Numbered from the stretch's first letter, positions 9,330 to 18,510 are shown. The stretch is DNA of 64,000 nucleotides from Amycolatopsis antarctica (GCF_002262875.1 NZ_NKYE01000003.1:1-64000), one strand, 5' to 3'. Notes: generated from the sequence alone by a model not told the origin. Numbers and translations are program-made.

Positions 9330-10391
9330 ATGAACGAGACGGTCCGCCCGGGAATCATCAACGCCTACTCGAGCCGGATCCCCATCCCGGCGGGGGCGCG
9401 GATCATCACCCTCGGCGAAGGCGGCACGCCGCTCATCCAGGCCCCGCACCTGTCGGAACTGACCGGCAGCGAGGTGTACCTCAAGGTCGAGGGCGCGAAC
9501 CCGACCGGCTCGTTCAAGGACCGCGGCATGACCGTGGCGATCACCCACGCGCTCGCCAGCGGGCTGCGGGCGGTGATCTGCGCGTCCACCGGGAACACCT
9601 CGGCCTCGGCCTCGGCCTACGCCGCGCGCGCCGGGCTGACCTGCGCGGTGCTGGTGCCGCAGGGGAAGATCGCGATGGGCAAGCTGGCCCAGGCGGTCCG
9701 CCACGGCGCCCGGATCCTGCAGGTCGACGGCAACTTCGACGACTGCCTCGAACTCGCCCGCAAGACCGCCGCCGACCACCCCGTCACGCTCGTCAACTCG
9801 GTGAACCCGGTGCGGCTGGTCGGGCAGAAGACGGCCGCGTGGGAGATCTGCGACGCGCTCGGTACCGCCCCCGACATCCACTGCCTGCCGGTCGGCAACG
9901 CGGGCAACATCAGTGCCTACTGGGCGGGCTACTCCGAGTACGCGGCGGACGGCCTGGTCACCACCCCGCCGCGGATGTTCGGCTTCCAGGCGGCCGGCGC
10001 GGCCCCGCTGGTGCACGGCGAACCGGTGCCGGACCCGGACACCGTGGCCACCGCGATCCGGGTGGGCAGCCCGGCGTCCTGGGACCTCGCCGTCAAGGCG
10101 AAGAACGCCTCCGCCGGACTGTTCGAGTCGGCCACCGACGCACAGATCATGGAGGCCTACGGGCTGCTCGCCCGCCGCGAGGGCGTGTTCGTCGAGCCGG
10201 CTTCGGCGACCAGCGTCGCCGGGCTGCTGATCACCGCCGCCGACGGCCGGATCCCGAAGGGCTCGACGGTCGTCTGCACCGTCACCGGCCACGGCCTGAA
10301 GGACCCGGCGACCGCACTCGAGGGCAACGTCGAGGTCGAACCGCTGGCCGTCGACCCGGGCGCGGTCGCCGCCGCGCTGGAACTCTCGTGA
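9330..10391 (+). CDS. thrC: Threonine synthase
   Basis: This PLP-dependent enzyme converts O-phosphohomoserine to threonine. It has 353 residues, the short form typical of actinobacteria. Lys63 in [11 protein letters not shown] forms the Schiff base, and the phosphate of PLP is held by a Gly-rich loop (PVGNAGNIS). A STGNTSAS segment shapes the substrate pocket. It begins four bases after hom, and its stop overlaps the thrB start, so hom-thrC-thrB is one translationally coupled unit. Confidence 0.97.
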   Translation: MNETVRPGIINAYSSRIPIPAGARIITLGEGGTPLIQAPHLSELTGSEVYLKVEGANPTGSFKDRGMTVAITHALASGLRAVICASTGNTSASASAYAARAGLTCAVLVPQGKIAMGKLAQAVRHGARILQVDGNFDDCLELARKTAADHPVTLVNSVNPVRLVGQKTAAWEICDALGTAPDIHCLPVGNAGNISAYWAGYSEYAADGLVTTPPRMFGFQAAGAAPLVHGEPVPDPDTVATAIRVGSPASWDLAVKAKNASAGLFESATDAQIMEAYGLLARREGVFVEPASATSVAGLLITAADGRIPKGSTVVCTVTGHGLKDPATALEGNVEVEPLAVDPGAVAAALELS

Positions 10392-11266
10392 CGGCCCGGT
10401 TCCGCGTCACCGTCCCGGCGTCCACCGCCAACCTCGGCCCCGGCTTCGACACCTTCGGCATGGCGCTCGCCCTGTACGACCTCGTCGAGGTGGAGGTCAC
10501 CGACGCCGGCCTGGCGGTGGAGGTGGTCGACGCGGGCGCGGGCTCGGTCGACGAGGTCCCGACCGACGAGACACACCTCGTGGTGAAGGCGCTGCGCCGC
10601 ACCTGCGAGCACCTCGGCGTACGGCCCGACGGTTTGCGACTTCGTTGCCACAACAGGATTCCGCACGCTCGCGGACTCGGTTCCTCCGCCGCGGCCGTGG
10701 TGTCCGGGGTGGCCGCGGGGTACGCGCTGGCCGGTGCCGAACCGGACTCGGCGGCGCTGCAACTGGCCGCGGAGTTCGAGGGGCACGCCGACAACGCCGC
10801 CGCGAGCCTGTTCGGCGGATTCGTCCTCGCCTGGTGCACCGGCGGCGCGTTCCGCGCCGAACGGCTGGTGCCGCACCCGTCGATCCGCCCGGTACTCGCC
10901 GTACCGAGGGAACGCTCCGCCACCGCGGTGACCCGCGGGCTGTTGCCGGCGAAGGTCCCGCACGCCGACGCCGCGTTCACCGCGGGCCGCGCCGCGCTGG
11001 CGGTGCACGCGATGACTTCCCGGCCGGAGCTGCTGCTGGAGGCCACCGAGGACCGGTTGCACCAGGACTATCGGGCGTCGGCGTACCCGGCGAGCGCGGC
11101 GCTGGTCGGCGAGCTCCGGCAGCACGGAGTAGCCGCGGCCATCTCCGGGGCCGGTCCCTCGGTGCTCGCGCTGACCACCGGGGGAGTGCTGCCCGCCGAG
11201 GTCGCGGCGGACGGCTTCGAGGTCGTCGGCATACCGGTCGACCTGGGCGGCGTCCGGGTGGAGTGA
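10388..11266 (+). CDS. thrB: Homoserine kinase
   Basis: A GHMP kinase of 292 residues that phosphorylates homoserine to supply ThrC. The N-terminal [15 protein letters not shown] motif, the ATP-binding RGLGSSAA loop at residues 95-102 and the late [11 protein letters not shown] motif are all present. GTG 10388 overlaps the thrC stop codon as GTGA. This is the last gene of the amino-acid operon; a weak hairpin follows its stop. Confidence 0.96.
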   Translation: MTARFRVTVPASTANLGPGFDTFGMALALYDLVEVEVTDAGLAVEVVDAGAGSVDEVPTDETHLVVKALRRTCEHLGVRPDGLRLRCHNRIPHARGLGSSAAAVVSGVAAGYALAGAEPDSAALQLAAEFEGHADNAAASLFGGFVLAWCTGGAFRAERLVPHPSIRPVLAVPRERSATAVTRGLLPAKVPHADAAFTAGRAALAVHAMTSRPELLLEATEDRLHQDYRASAYPASAALVGELRQHGVAAAISGAGPSVLALTTGGVLPAEVAADGFEVVGIPVDLGGVRVE

Positions 11267-11286
11267 CCCGGCGACGGGCCGCCGGG
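11267..11286 (+). terminator. Weak hairpin after thrB
   Basis: CCCGGC at 11267-11272 pairs with GCCGGG at 11281-11286 around an 8-nt loop that begins directly after the thrB stop. There is no T-tract, which is usual in actinobacteria. It would separate the threonine operon from the long rho leader. Confidence 0.35.
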
Positions 11287-11667
11287 AGCCTGGCGTACGG
11301 CGACACGCAGGGGTGGTTGTTGCACTGCTGGTTGGCGCCGTCTACCCTCGGGGGTGTCGTTCACCGTGCGTGTATCGCACCCGGTTACGGTCTCAGGGGA
11401 TCCATTCGGATCGCATCTTCCGTACAGCCGACAATCCCGTCCACGTGGCCGGGTTTGACGCAGGCGGGTTCGGAGATAGCCGCGGTGGCCGATTCAGTGT
11501 GCTCCACCTGGAGCACGCACCCTCCCGTGCTGGCGGCTCTGCCGCAGTGACTCGCACGTCTTGGCTGAAAAAGCCTGCACCGGGGAACGAAACGCCGTCT
11601 CGCAATCGGACGCGGGCGGCGGTCCGCTGATCCACCACAGAGTGTGGATCGGTCAGGAAGGACTTGT
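11287..11667 (+). promoter_or_regulatory. Long structured leader of rho
   Basis: This 380-bp stretch has no convincing gene. Near the end are several hairpins: GTGCTCCA/TGGAGCAC at 11499-11516, GCGGC-TCT-GCCGC just after it, and GATCCAC/GTGGATC with an 8-nt spacer at 11629-11650. The last ends only four bases before the rho ribosome binding site (AGGAAGGA, 11655-11662). Rho genes are often autoregulated by attenuation in a long leader, so these structures are candidate control elements. The promoter itself was not identified with confidence. Confidence 0.4.
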
Positions 11668-13734
11668 GTGAGCAACACCGATCTCTTGAGCGGCGACGCA
11701 GACACCCAGCCGGCCCCCGCTGCCGAAGGCGGCGCCGACGACTCCGGTGCCGGCGAGCAGGCGAACGGCGCTGGTGCGCCGAAGCGTCGTGCGGGCGGCC
11801 TGTCCGGGATGGTCATCGCCGATCTCCGTCAGCTCGCGGGCGAGCTGGGCGTGAGCGACACCTCCGGCATGCGCAAGGGCGATCTCATCGCCGCCATCAG
11901 GGAGCGTCAGGGCAAGACCAAGCGCCGCGCCGCGGGTGCGGGCGACACGCTCCCGCTCGACGGCGTAGCCACGGAGACCCCGGCCGAGGCCCCGAAGAGC
12001 GAGGCGCCGAAGAACGAGCCGTCGAAGAACGAGGCGTCGAAGAACGGCAGTGGGAGGACCGGCGCCGAGACGCGGTCCGAGACCACCGCGGCGGCGTCCG
12101 GGGCGGCCCCGGCCACCGAGGCACCGAACGAGACGAGCTCGGACGCCCAGTCGCAGCCCGAGCGCACCGACGGCCGTTCCGACGCCCAGCAGGGCGAGGA
12201 CGGCGGCAGGCGCGAGGGTGGTCGCAGGCGCCGCGGCGCCAACCGCCCGGCGGGCAGCCCCGACTCGGGCGGCCAGCGCGAGGACGGCGAGCAGCAGCGC
12301 GGCGGCGACCGTGACCAGCAGCGTGGCGACCAGCAGCGTGGCGACCGTCAGCGTGGCGGTGAGCAGCGCGGGGGCGACCAGCGCAAGCAGAACGACCGGC
12401 AGGACCGTCAGGACCGCCAGCAGGGTGGCCAGCGCGGGCAGCAGGGCCAGCAGAACAACCGCGGCGGCGGTCAGCCCGAGGACGACGACGACGAGCGCGG
12501 TGGCCGTCGCGGCCGCCGGTTCCGTGACCGTCGCCGTCGTGGCGGACGCGGTGAAGGCGGCGGCGCGGGCAACCCGGACACCGAGATCCGCGAGGACGAC
12601 GTCCTGCTTCCCGTCGCGGGAATCCTGGACGTGCTGGACAACTACGCGTTCGTCCGTACCTCGGGCTACCTGGCCGGGCCGAACGACGTGTACGTCTCGC
12701 TGTCGCTGGTGCGCAAGTACGGCCTGCGCCGCGGTGACGCGATCACCGGCCACGTACGCCAGCCGCGTGACGGCGAGCAGCAGCGGCAGAAGTTCAACCC
12801 GCTGGTGAAGGTCGACACGATCAACGGCCTGGACCCGGACGCGGCGAAGAAGCGTCCCGAGTTCACCAAGCTCACGCCGCTCTACCCGAACGAGCGCCTG
12901 CGCCTGGAGACCGAGCCGCACAAGCTCACCACCCGCGTCATCGACCTGGTGATGCCGGTCGGCAAGGGGCAGCGTGCGCTCATCGTCTCGCCGCCGAAGG
13001 CCGGCAAGACGACGATCCTGCAGGACATCGCGAACGCGATCGCCACGAACAACCCGGAATGTCACCTCATGGTCGTGCTCGTCGACGAGCGCCCCGAAGA
13101 GGTCACCGACATGGAGCGTTCGGTCAACGGCGAGGTCATCGCGGCGACCTTCGACCGGCCCGCGTCCGACCACACCACCCTCGCCGAACTCGCCATCGAG
13201 CGGGCCAAGCGGCTGGTGGAGATGGGCCACGACGTCGTCGTGCTGCTCGACTCGGTCACCCGGCTCGGCCGTTCGTACAACCTGGCGGCCCCGGCGTCCG
13301 GCCGGATCCTCTCCGGTGGTGTCGACTCGACGGCGCTGTACCCGCCGAAGCGTTTCCTCGGCGCGGCCCGCAACATCGAGAACGGCGGTTCGCTGACGAT
13401 CTTCGCCACCGCGCTGGTGGAGACCGGATCGACCGGTGACTCGGTGATCTTCGAGGAGTTCAAGGGCACCGGTAACGCGGAGCTCAAGCTGGACCGCAAG
13501 ATCGCCGACAAGCGGACCTTCCCCGCGGTGGACGTCAACCCGTCCAGCACCCGTAAGGAGGAGCTGCTGCTCAACCCGGACGAGCTGGCGGTGACGCACA
13601 AGCTGCACCGGGTGCTGCACGCACTGGACTCGCAGCAGGCGATCGAGCTGCTGCTGGACAGGCTGCGCAAGACCAAGACGAACATCGAGTTCCTGATGCA
13701 GGTCTCGAAGAACACGCCGGGCCAGGACGACTGA
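11668..13734 (+). CDS. rho: Transcription termination factor Rho with a large N-terminal insertion
   Basis: A hexameric RNA helicase/translocase that ends transcription and blocks aberrant RNA synthesis. Its 688 residues far exceed the about 420 of the E. coli protein. The Rho-N domain (about 45-90, VIADLRQLAGELGVSD) is split from the RNA-binding domain (about 310-400, ILDVLDNYAFVRTS) by some 215 residues, first Ala/Glu-rich and then Arg/Gln/Gly/Asp-rich. The motor domain has Walker A PPKAGKTT near residue 445 and a DSVTRLGR segment. GTG 11668 lies five bases after AGGAAGGA. High-GC actinobacteria are known for such insertions, which broaden RNA binding. Confidence 0.96.
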   Translation: MSNTDLLSGDADTQPAPAAEGGADDSGAGEQANGAGAPKRRAGGLSGMVIADLRQLAGELGVSDTSGMRKGDLIAAIRERQGKTKRRAAGAGDTLPLDGVATETPAEAPKSEAPKNEPSKNEASKNGSGRTGAETRSETTAAASGAAPATEAPNETSSDAQSQPERTDGRSDAQQGEDGGRREGGRRRRGANRPAGSPDSGGQREDGEQQRGGDRDQQRGDQQRGDRQRGGEQRGGDQRKQNDRQDRQDRQQGGQRGQQGQQNNRGGGQPEDDDDERGGRRGRRFRDRRRRGGRGEGGGAGNPDTEIREDDVLLPVAGILDVLDNYAFVRTSGYLAGPNDVYVSLSLVRKYGLRRGDAITGHVRQPRDGEQQRQKFNPLVKVDTINGLDPDAAKKRPEFTKLTPLYPNERLRLETEPHKLTTRVIDLVMPVGKGQRALIVSPPKAGKTTILQDIANAIATNNPECHLMVVLVDERPEEVTDMERSVNGEVIAATFDRPASDHTTLAELAIERAKRLVEMGHDVVVLLDSVTRLGRSYNLAAPASGRILSGGVDSTALYPPKRFLGAARNIENGGSLTIFATALVETGSTGDSVIFEEFKGTGNAELKLDRKIADKRTFPAVDVNPSSTRKEELLLNPDELAVTHKLHRVLHALDSQQAIELLLDRLRKTKTNIEFLMQVSKNTPGQDD
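12274..12570 (+). repeat. Degenerate tandem repeats in rho encoding an RG/Q-rich tract
   Basis: Short units related to CAGCAGCGTGGCGACCGT recur many times and encode runs such as QQRGD, RQRGG and RQDRQD, followed by an Arg/Gly tract and an acidic DDDDE patch. The tract is low-complexity and positively charged overall. It is likely to vary in length between strains and to bind RNA nonspecifically. Confidence 0.7.
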
Positions 13735-13749
13735 CCCGTTCGCTTCACC

Positions 13750-13792
13750 CCGGAAGGGCCGGGCACCCCTCGCGGGTGCCCGGCCCTTCCGG
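13750..13792 (+). terminator. Strong intrinsic terminator after rho
   Basis: A perfect 19-bp GC-rich stem (13750-13768 with 13774-13792) closes a 5-nt loop, 15 bases after the rho stop. No long T-tract follows, as is common in actinobacteria. The rest of the gap up to the rpmE promoter (13793-13962) holds nothing else that I can support. Confidence 0.85.
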
Positions 13793-13962
13793 CGTTCCAG
13801 AACGTGACCCCCTTGCCGCGCAACGGTTTTCTCGTTCGCTTCGGTTGTGCCGGGCTCGGCTGCCGGACGCCTGGGCACCGCGTGCCGACTCGCGGGTCAC
13901 GCGGCGGACGGCGCGGCTCGCCGGTCGCGGCGGGTGCGGGAATAGCCGCCCGGGCAGGCGCG

Positions 13963-13993
13963 TTGCAGACCACGTCGGCCGATCTGGCAGAAT
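13963..13993 (+). promoter_or_regulatory. Candidate rpmE promoter
   Basis: TTGCAG (13963-13968) and CAGAAT (13988-13993) are separated by 19 bases, about 75 bases before the rpmE start. The spacing is slightly long, but no better pair was seen in this gap. Confidence 0.4.
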
Positions 13994-14067
13994 CAGCCCG
14001 CTGAAGTCCGGCACCGGTTCACCCCACGTTCCACCGGGGACCCGGCGGCCACTACGAGAGGACCCTG

Positions 14068-14283
14068 ATGAAGAGCGGTATCCACCCCGAGTACGTGCCC
14101 ACCACGGTGACCTGTGGCTGCGGCAACACGTTCTCGACGCGCAGCACCAAGTCTTCCGGCGCCATCAACGTCGAGGTCTGCTCGGCTTGCCACCCGTTCT
14201 ACACCGGCAAGCAGAAGATCATGGACACCGGTGGCCGCGTCGCGCGCTTCGAGAAGCGCTACGGCAAGCGGGCCGGCAAGTAG
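14068..14283 (+). CDS. rpmE: 50S ribosomal protein L31
   Basis: A 71-residue ribosomal protein bridging the subunits. It is the zinc-binding (C+) type: CGC near residue 17 and CSAC near residue 39 supply the four cysteine ligands. A GAGAGGA sequence precedes the ATG. It has its own promoter and terminator. The zinc-free paralogue used under zinc limitation is not in this window. Confidence 0.97.
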   Translation: MKSGIHPEYVPTTVTCGCGNTFSTRSTKSSGAINVEVCSACHPFYTGKQKIMDTGGRVARFEKRYGKRAGK

Positions 14284-14292
14284 CTTCACCGA

Positions 14293-14325
14293 CGGCGCCC
14301 ATCCCCGGACCGGGGGTGGGCGCCG
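14293..14325 (+). terminator. Strong terminator hairpin after rpmE
   Basis: A 15-bp stem (14293-14307 with 14311-14325, one G-T wobble) closes a 3-nt loop nine bases after the rpmE stop and is followed by TTGTCGTC. Confidence 0.8.
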
Positions 14326-14383
14326 TTGTCGTCAGCACTGACGCTGACGGGTATCCGGCGCGGGCACGAGGAGGGGTGTGGGA

Positions 14384-15451
14384 GTGGAGACGAATTCGCT
14401 GCGGGGTCTGCTGGACGAGTACGCCGAGCTGGAGGGGCAGCTCGCCGACCCGTCGGTGCACGCCGACCAGGCCCGCGCGCGCAGGCTGGGCAGGCGTTAC
14501 GCCGAACTGAAGCCCGTCATCAAGGCGATCAACGAACTGGAGACGGCCCGCGAGGACGTCACCGCCGCCCGGGAACTCGCCGGGGAGGACGCCTCCTTCG
14601 CCGCGGAGGCCGAGGAACTGGCCGAGCGGATCCCGGCCCTGGAGTCGAAGCTCACCGAGCTCCTCCTGCCGCGCGATCCCTATGACGGCTCCGATGTGCT
14701 GATGGAGATCAAGTCCGGTGCGGGTGGTGAGGAATCCGCGTTGTTCGCGGGCGACCTGCTGCGGATGTACCTGCGTTACGCCGAGCGGCTCGGCTGGAAG
14801 GCCGAGGTGCTCGACGCGACCGACTCGGACCTCGGCGGTTTCAAGGACGTCACCGTGTCGATCAAGAGCCGGGGCTCCGACCCGGACGGCGTCTGGGCCC
14901 GGCTGAAGTTCGAGGGCGGAGTGCACCGGGTGCAGCGGGTCCCGGCGACCGAGTCGCAGGGCCGCATCCACACCTCCGCGGCCGGGGTGCTCATCTACCC
15001 CGAACCGGAGGAGGTCGAGGTCGAGATCGACCAGAACGACCTGCGTATCGACGTCTTCCGGTCCTCGGGTCCCGGTGGCCAGAGCGTGAACACCACCGAC
15101 TCCGCGGTCCGGATCACGCACGTGCCCACGGGCATCGTCGTCTCCTGTCAGAACGAGAAGTCGCAGATCCAGAACCGGGCCAGGGCGCTGCTGGTGCTGC
15201 AGGCCCGGCTGCAGGCGATCGCCGAGGAGGAGGCCGCCACGAAGGCCGCCGACACCCGCCGGTCCCAGGTGCGCACCGTGGACCGCTCCGAGCGCGTCCG
15301 CACCTACAATTTCCCGGAGAACCGGATCTCCGACCATCGGGTGAACTACAAGGCGAACAACCTGGACCAGGTGCTCGACGGTGAGCTCGCCGCCGTCCTC
15401 GACGCGCTCGCCACCGCAGACCGCGAGGAGCGCCTGGCCGCCCACGGCTGA
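14384..15451 (+). CDS. prfA: Peptide chain release factor 1
   Basis: RF1 reads UAA and UAG stops and triggers peptide release. The catalytic GGQ is at residues 231-233 in [10 protein letters not shown]. The codon-reading tripeptide is Pro-Ala-Thr in RVPATESQG, the RF1 (PxT) type. GTG 14384 is chosen over GTG 14378 because AGGAGG at 14369-14374 is nine bases upstream of it and only three from the other. The protein is then 355 residues. In mycobacteria prmC follows directly; here three genes intervene. Confidence 0.96.
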   Translation: METNSLRGLLDEYAELEGQLADPSVHADQARARRLGRRYAELKPVIKAINELETAREDVTAARELAGEDASFAAEAEELAERIPALESKLTELLLPRDPYDGSDVLMEIKSGAGGEESALFAGDLLRMYLRYAERLGWKAEVLDATDSDLGGFKDVTVSIKSRGSDPDGVWARLKFEGGVHRVQRVPATESQGRIHTSAAGVLIYPEPEEVEVEIDQNDLRIDVFRSSGPGGQSVNTTDSAVRITHVPTGIVVSCQNEKSQIQNRARALLVLQARLQAIAEEEAATKAADTRRSQVRTVDRSERVRTYNFPENRISDHRVNYKANNLDQVLDGELAAVLDALATADREERLAAHG

Positions 15452-15481
15452 GTGCCGGCCCGCGCACTTGATGCCGGACCG

Positions 15482-16296
15482 TCAGCGCAGGGCGTCGGCG
15501 AGTTCCGCCATCCGCCGTTCCGCCGTCCGGTCCGCGCCGAAGTGGACGGCCAGCGTCTGCGCACCGGCCCCGGCCAGCGTCCTTGCCCGCGCCACCACCC
15601 GGTCCACCGGGCCGCCGTCCGCCGGCCAGGCGATGCGGGTACCGACCCGGGGCATCCGGCCGTCCAGCACGCGCAGCCGGGCGACATGAGCGGCGAACTG
15701 CACGGGGTCGCCGCCGACGCCCTGCCATTCGTCGGCGAAGCGCACGGCGCGCAGCAGCGCCCGATCGGTCATCCCGCCCACCATGATCGGTACCCGTCCC
15801 TCCGGGCGCGGCCCGAAGTGACCGTGGTCGAAACCGTAGAACTCACCCTCGAACGAGATGCCGCCCGCGAACAGTTCGCAGCAGCGCGAGCGCCTCGTCC
15901 GTGCGCCCGCCGCGGGTGCCGAAGTCGGCGCCGACCGAGGCGAACTCCACCGCGTCCCAGCCGATGCCGACACCGAGCGTGAACCGTCCGCCGGAGAGAC
16001 GATCCAGGGCGGCCACCTGCTTGGCGACGGCGAACGGACTACGCATCGGCAGCACCGGCACCGAGGTGGGCGAACCGGATCCGGCTCGTCCGAGCGGCGA
16101 GGAAAGCCGAAGCGACGAGGGGTTCGTACACCCCGCCGTAGGTCGCGCCGAACGGCTCCGGCGGCAGCAGGTGGCCCGGCAGCCACGCGGTGGTGTCGCC
16201 GGATTCCTCGGCGGCCACCGCGAGTTCGGCCAGCCGCCCAGGGTTCTCCGTGGCCGACTCGTTCGGCAGCACCGGCTGCAGTTCCATCCGATTCAC
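15482..16296 (-). pseudogene. Luciferase-like (LLM class) F420-type monooxygenase, broken by two frameshifts
   Basis: A family-like protein appears only when three frames are joined. From GTG 16296 or ATG 16287, frame 1 gives ELQPVLPNES to SRIRFA and then stops. Frame 2 continues PVLPMRSPFAVAKQ to DEALALLR and stops. Frame 3 continues ELFAGGISFEGEFYGFDHG to the end at 15482. One extra C in the run at 16065-16071 explains the first break; loss of two bases (or gain of one) near 15872-15884 explains the second. The intact enzyme would be about 270 residues. It overlaps the upstream hydrolase stop as GTGA. Sequencing error cannot be excluded from this window. Confidence 0.8.
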
Positions 16297-17069
16297 GCCC
16301 TCCGGTCCAGGAAATCGCGGATGACGGCCAGCCACTCGCCGGGCGCCTCGGTGCCGATGCCGTGTCCGGCCGGGATCTCGCGCAGTTCGGCGCCGGGTAT
16401 CCTCTCGGCCAGTTCGCTGGACCGCTCCCGGCCCACCAGCCCGTCCTCCGTGGTCGCAACGACAAGCGTGGGCACGGCGATCCCGGCCAGTTCGGCGCGA
16501 ACGTCCACATCGGACACCAGCTCGACCTGGTCCGCGCTGCCCGGCGGGATGAACGCCGCGAGCGCGGCCACGGACTCCTCGATCTCGGACGCACTCAGCG
16601 CGTGCAGCCACGGCCCGCCGGTCCCCAGCAGCGTCAGGTACCGCGCCAGCAGCACGCGGTCGCCGTGGGCGAGCAGACCCCGCCATACCTCGGCGGCGAG
16701 GCGGATCCGATTGTCCGCCGAGGCGAACCCGGCGGTGAGGATCAGTCCGTCCACCGCCTCGGGATGCCGGGTGGCGGCTCGTACCGCGACCGCCGCGCCG
16801 AGCGAGTAGCCCAGAACGGTGAACCGGGGCAGCCCGGCGGCCAGGGCGGTACGGACCAGCGTGTCCGCCAGCTCGTCGAGCCGCGGCGGGCCGCCGCGGC
16901 TCGACGGGGAGTCACCGCTGCCGGGGTAGTCGGTGCCCACCACGGTGTGCGTCGCGGCCAGCGCGCCGGCGATCGCACCGAAGTTCGCCGGTATGTCGCC
17001 GCCCGCACCGTGCGCCAGCACCAGGCCGGGGCCGTCACCGTGGACGAACGAGGGGAAATGTTCGGTCAT
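16293..17069 (-). CDS. Alpha/beta hydrolase
   Basis: A 258-residue alpha/beta-fold hydrolase. The oxyanion strand is LVLAHGAGGD. The nucleophile elbow GYSLG places Ser89, the acid is probably the Asp in TTEDGL, and the histidine lies in AGHGIG near the end. There is no signal peptide, so it is cytosolic. The substrate is unknown. It is the first gene of a short operon whose second gene, the monooxygenase, is now broken, and it diverges from a MerR regulator. Its promoter appears leaderless and has the long spacer typical of MerR control. Confidence 0.85.
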   Translation of the reverse strand: MTEHFPSFVHGDGPGLVLAHGAGGDIPANFGAIAGALAATHTVVGTDYPGSGDSPSSRGGPPRLDELADTLVRTALAAGLPRFTVLGYSLGAAVAVRAATRHPEAVDGLILTAGFASADNRIRLAAEVWRGLLAHGDRVLLARYLTLLGTGGPWLHALSASEIEESVAALAAFIPPGSADQVELVSDVDVRAELAGIAVPTLVVATTEDGLVGRERSSELAERIPGAELREIPAGHGIGTEAPGEWLAVIRDFLDRRA

Positions 17070-17075
17070 GTCCCG

Positions 17076-17107
17076 ACGTTAGGCAGTGACAACGATGTGA
17101 GGGTCAA
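17076..17107 (-). promoter_or_regulatory. MerR-type promoter of the hydrolase/monooxygenase operon
   Basis: On the minus strand TTGACC (17102-17107) and TAACGT (17076-17081) are separated by 20 bases, longer than the normal 17. Such stretched spacers are the hallmark of promoters activated by MerR-family proteins, which bind in the spacer. The -10 box ends seven bases before the ATG at 17069, so the mRNA should be leaderless. The adjacent MerR gene is the obvious regulator. Confidence 0.55.
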
Positions 17108-17138
17108 GCACGAACTCGGGCACAGTGGGGTGGATCTC

Positions 17139-17483
17139 ATGCTGATCGGCGAACTGTCCGCGCGCACCGGTGCCAGCCAGCGGATGCTGCGCTACTACGG
17201 GCAGCAGGGCCTGCTCCGCTCCGAGCGCGACGTCAACGGCTACCGCGTCTACCAGGCGGACGCGGTGACGACGGTGCGGCAGATCCGCGCGCTGCTGGAA
17301 CTGGGGCTGAGCACCGGGGTGATCGCCGAGGTACTGCCGTGCGCCGCCGGCGACCTGGCCGAGCTGGACCTGTGCCCGGAGGTGGTCCGCACGATCCGCC
17401 GGGAACTCGACGCGCTGGACGAACGGATCGACACGCTGCGGCAGAACCGTGGCGCGCTCGCCGGATACCTGGCAGGTGTATGA
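17139..17483 (+). CDS. MerR-family transcriptional regulator
   Basis: A 114-residue regulator with the N-terminal winged helix-turn-helix of MerR: LIGELSARTGASQRMLRYY followed by GLLRSERDVNGYRVYQ. A short coiled-coil dimerisation segment occupies the C-terminal third. Two cysteines (CAAGD and LCPEV) are separated by about a dozen residues; this is not a clear metal- or redox-sensing signature, so the effector is unknown. ATG 17139 is used; GTG 17130, three codons upstream, is an alternative. It diverges from the hydrolase operon with a spacer of about 70 bases. Confidence 0.85.
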   Translation: MLIGELSARTGASQRMLRYYGQQGLLRSERDVNGYRVYQADAVTTVRQIRALLELGLSTGVIAEVLPCAAGDLAELDLCPEVVRTIRRELDALDERIDTLRQNRGALAGYLAGV

Positions 17484-17590
17484 CAGTCTTGAACAGGCTC
17501 GTGACACCGCCGCCAGTACCGCCCGTCCGCTCCGGCCCCGCGCCGGGAGGAACCGGCGCACCGGCTGGCCGAGGACGTGAGGACGGCACC

Positions 17591-18460
17591 GTGAAGCGGC
17601 AACCGCTGCGACTGGCGATCCTGGAGGCGATCCGGATCCTCGAGGAGGCCGGTGTCGCCTCGCCCAGGAACGACGCCGAGTTGCTCGCCGCGCACGTGCT
17701 GGGCGTCGACCGCGGCAGGCTGCCGCTGACCCCGCTGGTCGATCCGCCGGTGGTCGAGGCGCTCGGGCAGCTCGTCGCCCGCCGGGCCAAGCGGGTCCCG
17801 CTGCAGTACCTCACCGGGTGGTCGGCGATGGGGGAGATCACCGTCGCCGTCGGTTCCGGCGTGTTCGTTCCCCGGCCGGAGACGGAACTCCTGCTCGAAT
17901 GGGGCCTCGGGGTGCTGGCCGGGCGCACCCATCCGGTCGTCGTCGACCTCTGCACCGGTTCCGGCGCACTCGCGCTGGCCGTCGCCAACGCCGTGCCGGA
18001 CGCGATCGTGTACGCCGTGGACGTCGACGCGACGGCGCTGGCCTGGGCCCGCCGCAACGCCGACACCCGCGTCGAGGCGGGCGACTCCGCCATCCGGCTG
18101 TACTCCGGAGACATCGGCGACCGCACGATGTTCGCCGAACTCGACGGCCTGGTGGACCTCGTCCTCTGCAATCCGCCGTACGTGCCCGCCGGGACGTACG
18201 TGCCCCCGGAGGTCGCCGACCACGACCCGGAGCACGCGGTCTTCGCGCCCGGCGACGGGCTGGAGGTCATCCGGCATGCCGTCGCGGCGGGCGCCCGGCT
18301 GCTGCGCCCTGGCGGCGGCGTGGCCATCGAGCACGACGACACGCAGGGTTCGGCCGTTCCCGAACTGCTCGCCGCCCGCCGCGTCCTCGCCGACGTGCGC
18401 GCGCACACCGACCTCGCGGGCAGGTCCCGCTTCGCCACCGCGCGGCGCGCCGGGAGCTGA
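17591..18460 (+). CDS. prmC: Release factor glutamine N5-methyltransferase
   Basis: An AdoMet-dependent methyltransferase that methylates the glutamine of the GGQ motif in release factors, including the RF1 encoded upstream. It has 289 residues with an N-terminal helical substrate-recognition domain (about 1-80), the AdoMet loop DLCTGSGALALA and the catalytic NPPYV near residue 195. GTG 17591 is preferred because GAGGA at 17579-17583 precedes it. The frame is open back to ATG 17480, which overlaps the merR stop but lacks a ribosome binding site and would add a Pro/Gly-rich tail. Confidence 0.93.
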   Translation: MKRQPLRLAILEAIRILEEAGVASPRNDAELLAAHVLGVDRGRLPLTPLVDPPVVEALGQLVARRAKRVPLQYLTGWSAMGEITVAVGSGVFVPRPETELLLEWGLGVLAGRTHPVVVDLCTGSGALALAVANAVPDAIVYAVDVDATALAWARRNADTRVEAGDSAIRLYSGDIGDRTMFAELDGLVDLVLCNPPYVPAGTYVPPEVADHDPEHAVFAPGDGLEVIRHAVAAGARLLRPGGGVAIEHDDTQGSAVPELLAARRVLADVRAHTDLAGRSRFATARRAGS

Positions 18461-18504
18461 GCCGCCGGTGCCGAGCCGGGGCCGTCGCGTCCGGACGGCA
18501 CGGC

Positions 18505-18510
18505 TACGCT
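18505..18510 (+). promoter_or_regulatory. -10 box of a leaderless promoter for the Sua5-like gene
   Basis: TACGCT is followed by seven bases and the ATG at 18518. Confidence 0.4.

Noticed and set aside
13804-14004. A 66-codon ORF between rho and rpmE
   Set aside because: Runs through the candidate rpmE promoter, has Arg/Gly-rich low-complexity composition and no ribosome binding site.
17480-17590. Alternative prmC start at ATG 17480, overlapping the merR stop
   Set aside because: No ribosome binding site, and it would add a Pro/Gly-rich N-terminus not expected in PrmC; GTG 17591 has GAGGA at good spacing.
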